A stretch of 54,197 nt of DNA from assembly GCA_028713535.1 (NCBI GenBank), contig JAQTOC010000006.1:1-54197 (forward strand), read 5' to 3'. This stretch comes from Candidatus Nanoarchaeia archaeon (lineage in GTDB: Archaea > Nanobdellota > Nanobdellia > SCGC-AAA011-G17 > JACPNG01). Below, one piece after another: positions 52,756-54,197 of this stretch. The notes below the pieces were generated by a model. That model had not been told where the DNA came from and did not search any database. It worked only from the letters and a program-made list of their open reading frames with translations. Every line of letters starts with the position of its first letter. The first letter of the stretch is position 1. Position numbers and translations under genes: made by a program.

Positions 52756-52903
52756 TTTTTCTCCTAATATTTAGAATTCGTTTCTCCAGCCCATTCCGTC
52801 AATAACAAAAATTTTGACAGAGTTTAACCTAGGCTACCACCTCCTTTATGTTGCCCAGAATTCAGGCTGAAAATTACTTATACAACAAAAATTCATTAAA
52901 AAC

Positions 52904-53242
52904 TTACTTATAAACCTTCTCAAAATAATGGTTAATTCCCTCAATCTGCCTGAGCTCTGTTTTGAACAAGAACTCCCTTAACTTATTGTTTATTTTAACC
53001 CCTTTTGTCTGTAGCTGGTTTCTTAAGATAGAATAAAGTTTTTTGCCTTCAGGATCTAAGTCAGTTAAAATAACAACCTCCTTTTCATTGATTTCATCCA
53101 CAACTTTGTAAATTGCTTTCCTGTTTATTGCATAAACTCTTTTGATTCCAATCTCTTTTAATGCCTTTTCATCGTTCTTTCCTTCAACTATGACCAGAAG
53201 TCTTTTCTCATTTATTTTGTTGATATAGTCCTGGAGTTCCAC
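52904..53242 (-). CDS. Toprim-domain protein (small archaeal)
   Basis: 112 residues starting GTG. Toprim core: LLVIVEGKNDEKALKEIG with the catalytic Glu, and VVILTDLDPEGKKLYSILRN with the D-x-D pair; then a helical end. This domain alone, at this size, resembles archaeal M5-like or primase-related nucleases; metal-dependent phosphodiester cutting of nucleic acid is likely. A TTTTATATATTTT box at 53268-53281 is 30 bases upstream, and CCTAA-TAG-TTAGG lies between the box and the start. Confidence 0.84.
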   Translation of the reverse strand: MELQDYINKINEKRLLVIVEGKNDEKALKEIGIKRVYAINRKAIYKVVDEINEKEVVILTDLDPEGKKLYSILRNQLQTKGVKINNKLREFLFKTELRQIEGINHYFEKVYK

Positions 53243-53423
53243 TCTAACCTAATAGTTAGGATATAACAAAATATATAAAACTGCTTGTCATGGTTTAGTC
53301 TATTCTAACTTTTCGCAGTACCCGGAAAAACCCATCTGGGATTTTATTTTAAGAGAAATAAATCCTCTCAGAAATGGATTTGCCCGGGATAAACCGTAAA
53401 TTCTTAAAAACCTGGAGGAAAAA

Positions 53424-53825
53424 ATGCATAACATATATAATTTTTTAAAGGAGGTTGGTTTCTCAGAACTTATCGGTTCCATAGAAAAAATTTTGAAAAA
53501 AGTCTCAAAAGAAAAAGCAAGAATAATTATAGAGCAAATAGAGACTGGATGCCTCTTTGCTGAAAAAGAAGAAAGAGTAGAATCTTTCCGGTGTAATCTT
53601 ATTTTGACTATAGCCCTTATCGATAGGAGTGAAGTAATCAAAAAAATAAATTTTGTTGAGAACAAAGAAGTGAAAGGATTTGTAAAGCTTTTACTTACTA
53701 TCGCCCCTGATCAAACTCGTCTAAATAATGCTGTGAATAATTTTATTGGAGTATCTGCACCCAAAGAAGATACTCGCAATAAGCAAAGAACCATCAAGGA
53801 TACTCTGAACAAACCGCCTTCATAA
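53424..53825 (+). CDS. Helical protein of unknown function
   Basis: 133 residues. GGAGG five bases before the ATG supports this frame over a 121-residue frame on the opposite strand. Mostly helical: FLKEVGFSELIGSIEKILKK, TGCLFAEKEERVESFRCNLI, and a polar tail. No family recognised. The 180 bases before it hold no evident gene. Confidence 0.55.
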   Translation: MHNIYNFLKEVGFSELIGSIEKILKKVSKEKARIIIEQIETGCLFAEKEERVESFRCNLILTIALIDRSEVIKKINFVENKEVKGFVKLLLTIAPDQTRLNNAVNNFIGVSAPKEDTRNKQRTIKDTLNKPPS

Positions 53826-53895
53826 ATAAGGAAGCAAAAAGACCGTTAAACCCAAAAAACAAATAAAACAATGAAAGGTATAAGAGGTGATTAGA

Positions 53896-54153
53896 ATGTC
53901 TAAAACTTTCAATGCAGACGTTAGATTCCTTGAAGACGGAACAGTCCAAATTTCCGATGAATTTTGCAAAATAAACGGGACTGTGAAAAATTGGAATGAT
54001 TTCCTAAAGGATCCATCAAAGACCAATCCAGAATTTATTATGGTATCTCACTCTGAATTTAATGCTGTAAAAATCCTCGGAACAAACGGAAATCCAGTCT
54101 GGATGCCCAACGCACAATTCGACCAGTTACAGGCCGAAGCCAAAGCCCCATAA
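53896..54153 (+). CDS. Small protein of unknown function
   Basis: 85 residues from the ATG at 53896, five bases after AGAGGTGA; a GTG at 53887 overlaps that ribosome site and is rejected. Beta then helix: FNADVRFLEDGTVQISDEFC, GTVKNWNDFLKDPSKTNPEF, GTNGNPVWMPNAQFDQLQAE. No family recognised. Confidence 0.55.
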   Translation: MSKTFNADVRFLEDGTVQISDEFCKINGTVKNWNDFLKDPSKTNPEFIMVSHSEFNAVKILGTNGNPVWMPNAQFDQLQAEAKAP

Positions 54154-54197
54154 TAAAGAAGTTTTGAAATTATTATCAAAGGTCCTCCTGCAAGGGA

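Noticed and set aside
53300-53665. Minus-strand frame of 121 codons
   Set aside because: No ribosome site or domain; the opposite plus-strand gene has GGAGG at good spacing.
1-54197. tRNA, rRNA or other known structured RNA genes
   Set aside because: Intergenic gaps were read for cloverleaf-like inverted repeats and T-loop sequence; none was convincing. A covariance-model scan would settle it.
54154-54197. Possible minus-strand gene start with GGAGG at the right edge
   Set aside because: The frame would run back over the 53896 gene and gives no recognisable protein; too little sequence is left to judge.

Overview
The window reads as a piece of an AT-rich archaeal chromosome, most probably from a small-genome DPANN-type archaeon of the Woesearchaeota/Pacearchaeota kind (lineage is inference). 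Archaeal signs: a transcription factor E alpha gene, archaeal-type AspRS and AsnRS, a translin-family protein, TATA boxes about 25 bases upstream of many start codons (leaderless mRNAs) and GAGGTG-type ribosome binding sites in front of others. Several central genes look bacterial instead: AlaRS, LeuRS and pyruvate phosphate dikinase. No tRNA, rRNA, CRISPR array, integrase or insertion sequence was recognised.

Layout. 0-4.9 kb (+): end of an M29 aminopeptidase, an M16 peptidase, a small membrane protein with two ExeA/TniB-like AAA ATPases, a SemiSWEET protein and a membrane-anchored protein. 4.9-8.8 kb (-): a Cys-rich surface protein, AsnRS, a winged-helix regulator and a membrane protein. 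8.9-11.8 kb (+): a MacB-like export operon in which a secreted beta protein sits between ATPase and permease. 11.8-14.1 kb (-): translin-AspRS-YbaK operon. 14.2-15.1 kb (+): two tiny proteins and a short site-2-type protease, convergent with tfe. 15.9-16.8 kb (+): two coiled-coil proteins. 16.8-19.7 kb (-): guaB-purA, the two enzymes that leave IMP. 19.9-23.0 kb: a ParA/MinD ATPase, a radical SAM protein and a TrmB-type regulator. 23.0-32.2 kb (-): AlaRS with a CYTH protein, an orphan phosphohistidine swivel protein, a membrane-regulator operon and LeuRS. 32.3-35.9 kb: PPDK and a second M29 protein. 36.0-49.7 kb is dominated by the cell surface: an S-layer-like protein, a 1636-residue MopE/thrombospondin-3 repeat protein with its membrane-anchored partner, a beta-helix protein, an Ig-like protein and a further secreted protein with a long leader. 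50.2-54.2 kb is accessory: a frameshifted two-gene module, a phosphoesterase, a three-gene cassette of unknown function with a hairpin terminator, a Toprim protein and two unknown small proteins.

How it fits together. Surface-layer biology (six secreted or anchored proteins, an export ABC system, a membrane-bound HTH operon, S2P, M16 and M29 peptidases) and translation (four aminoacyl-tRNA synthetases plus YbaK and translin) account for most of the window. The most unusual items are a HAD-like domain of about 125 residues inserted in LeuRS just before its editing domain; a long structured leader with mutually exclusive hairpins ahead of the secreted protein at 48.6-49.7 kb; hairpin plus U-run terminators on surface genes; a radical SAM protein with a stretched cysteine motif; and a poly-A frameshift in a small gene pair at 50.2 kb.
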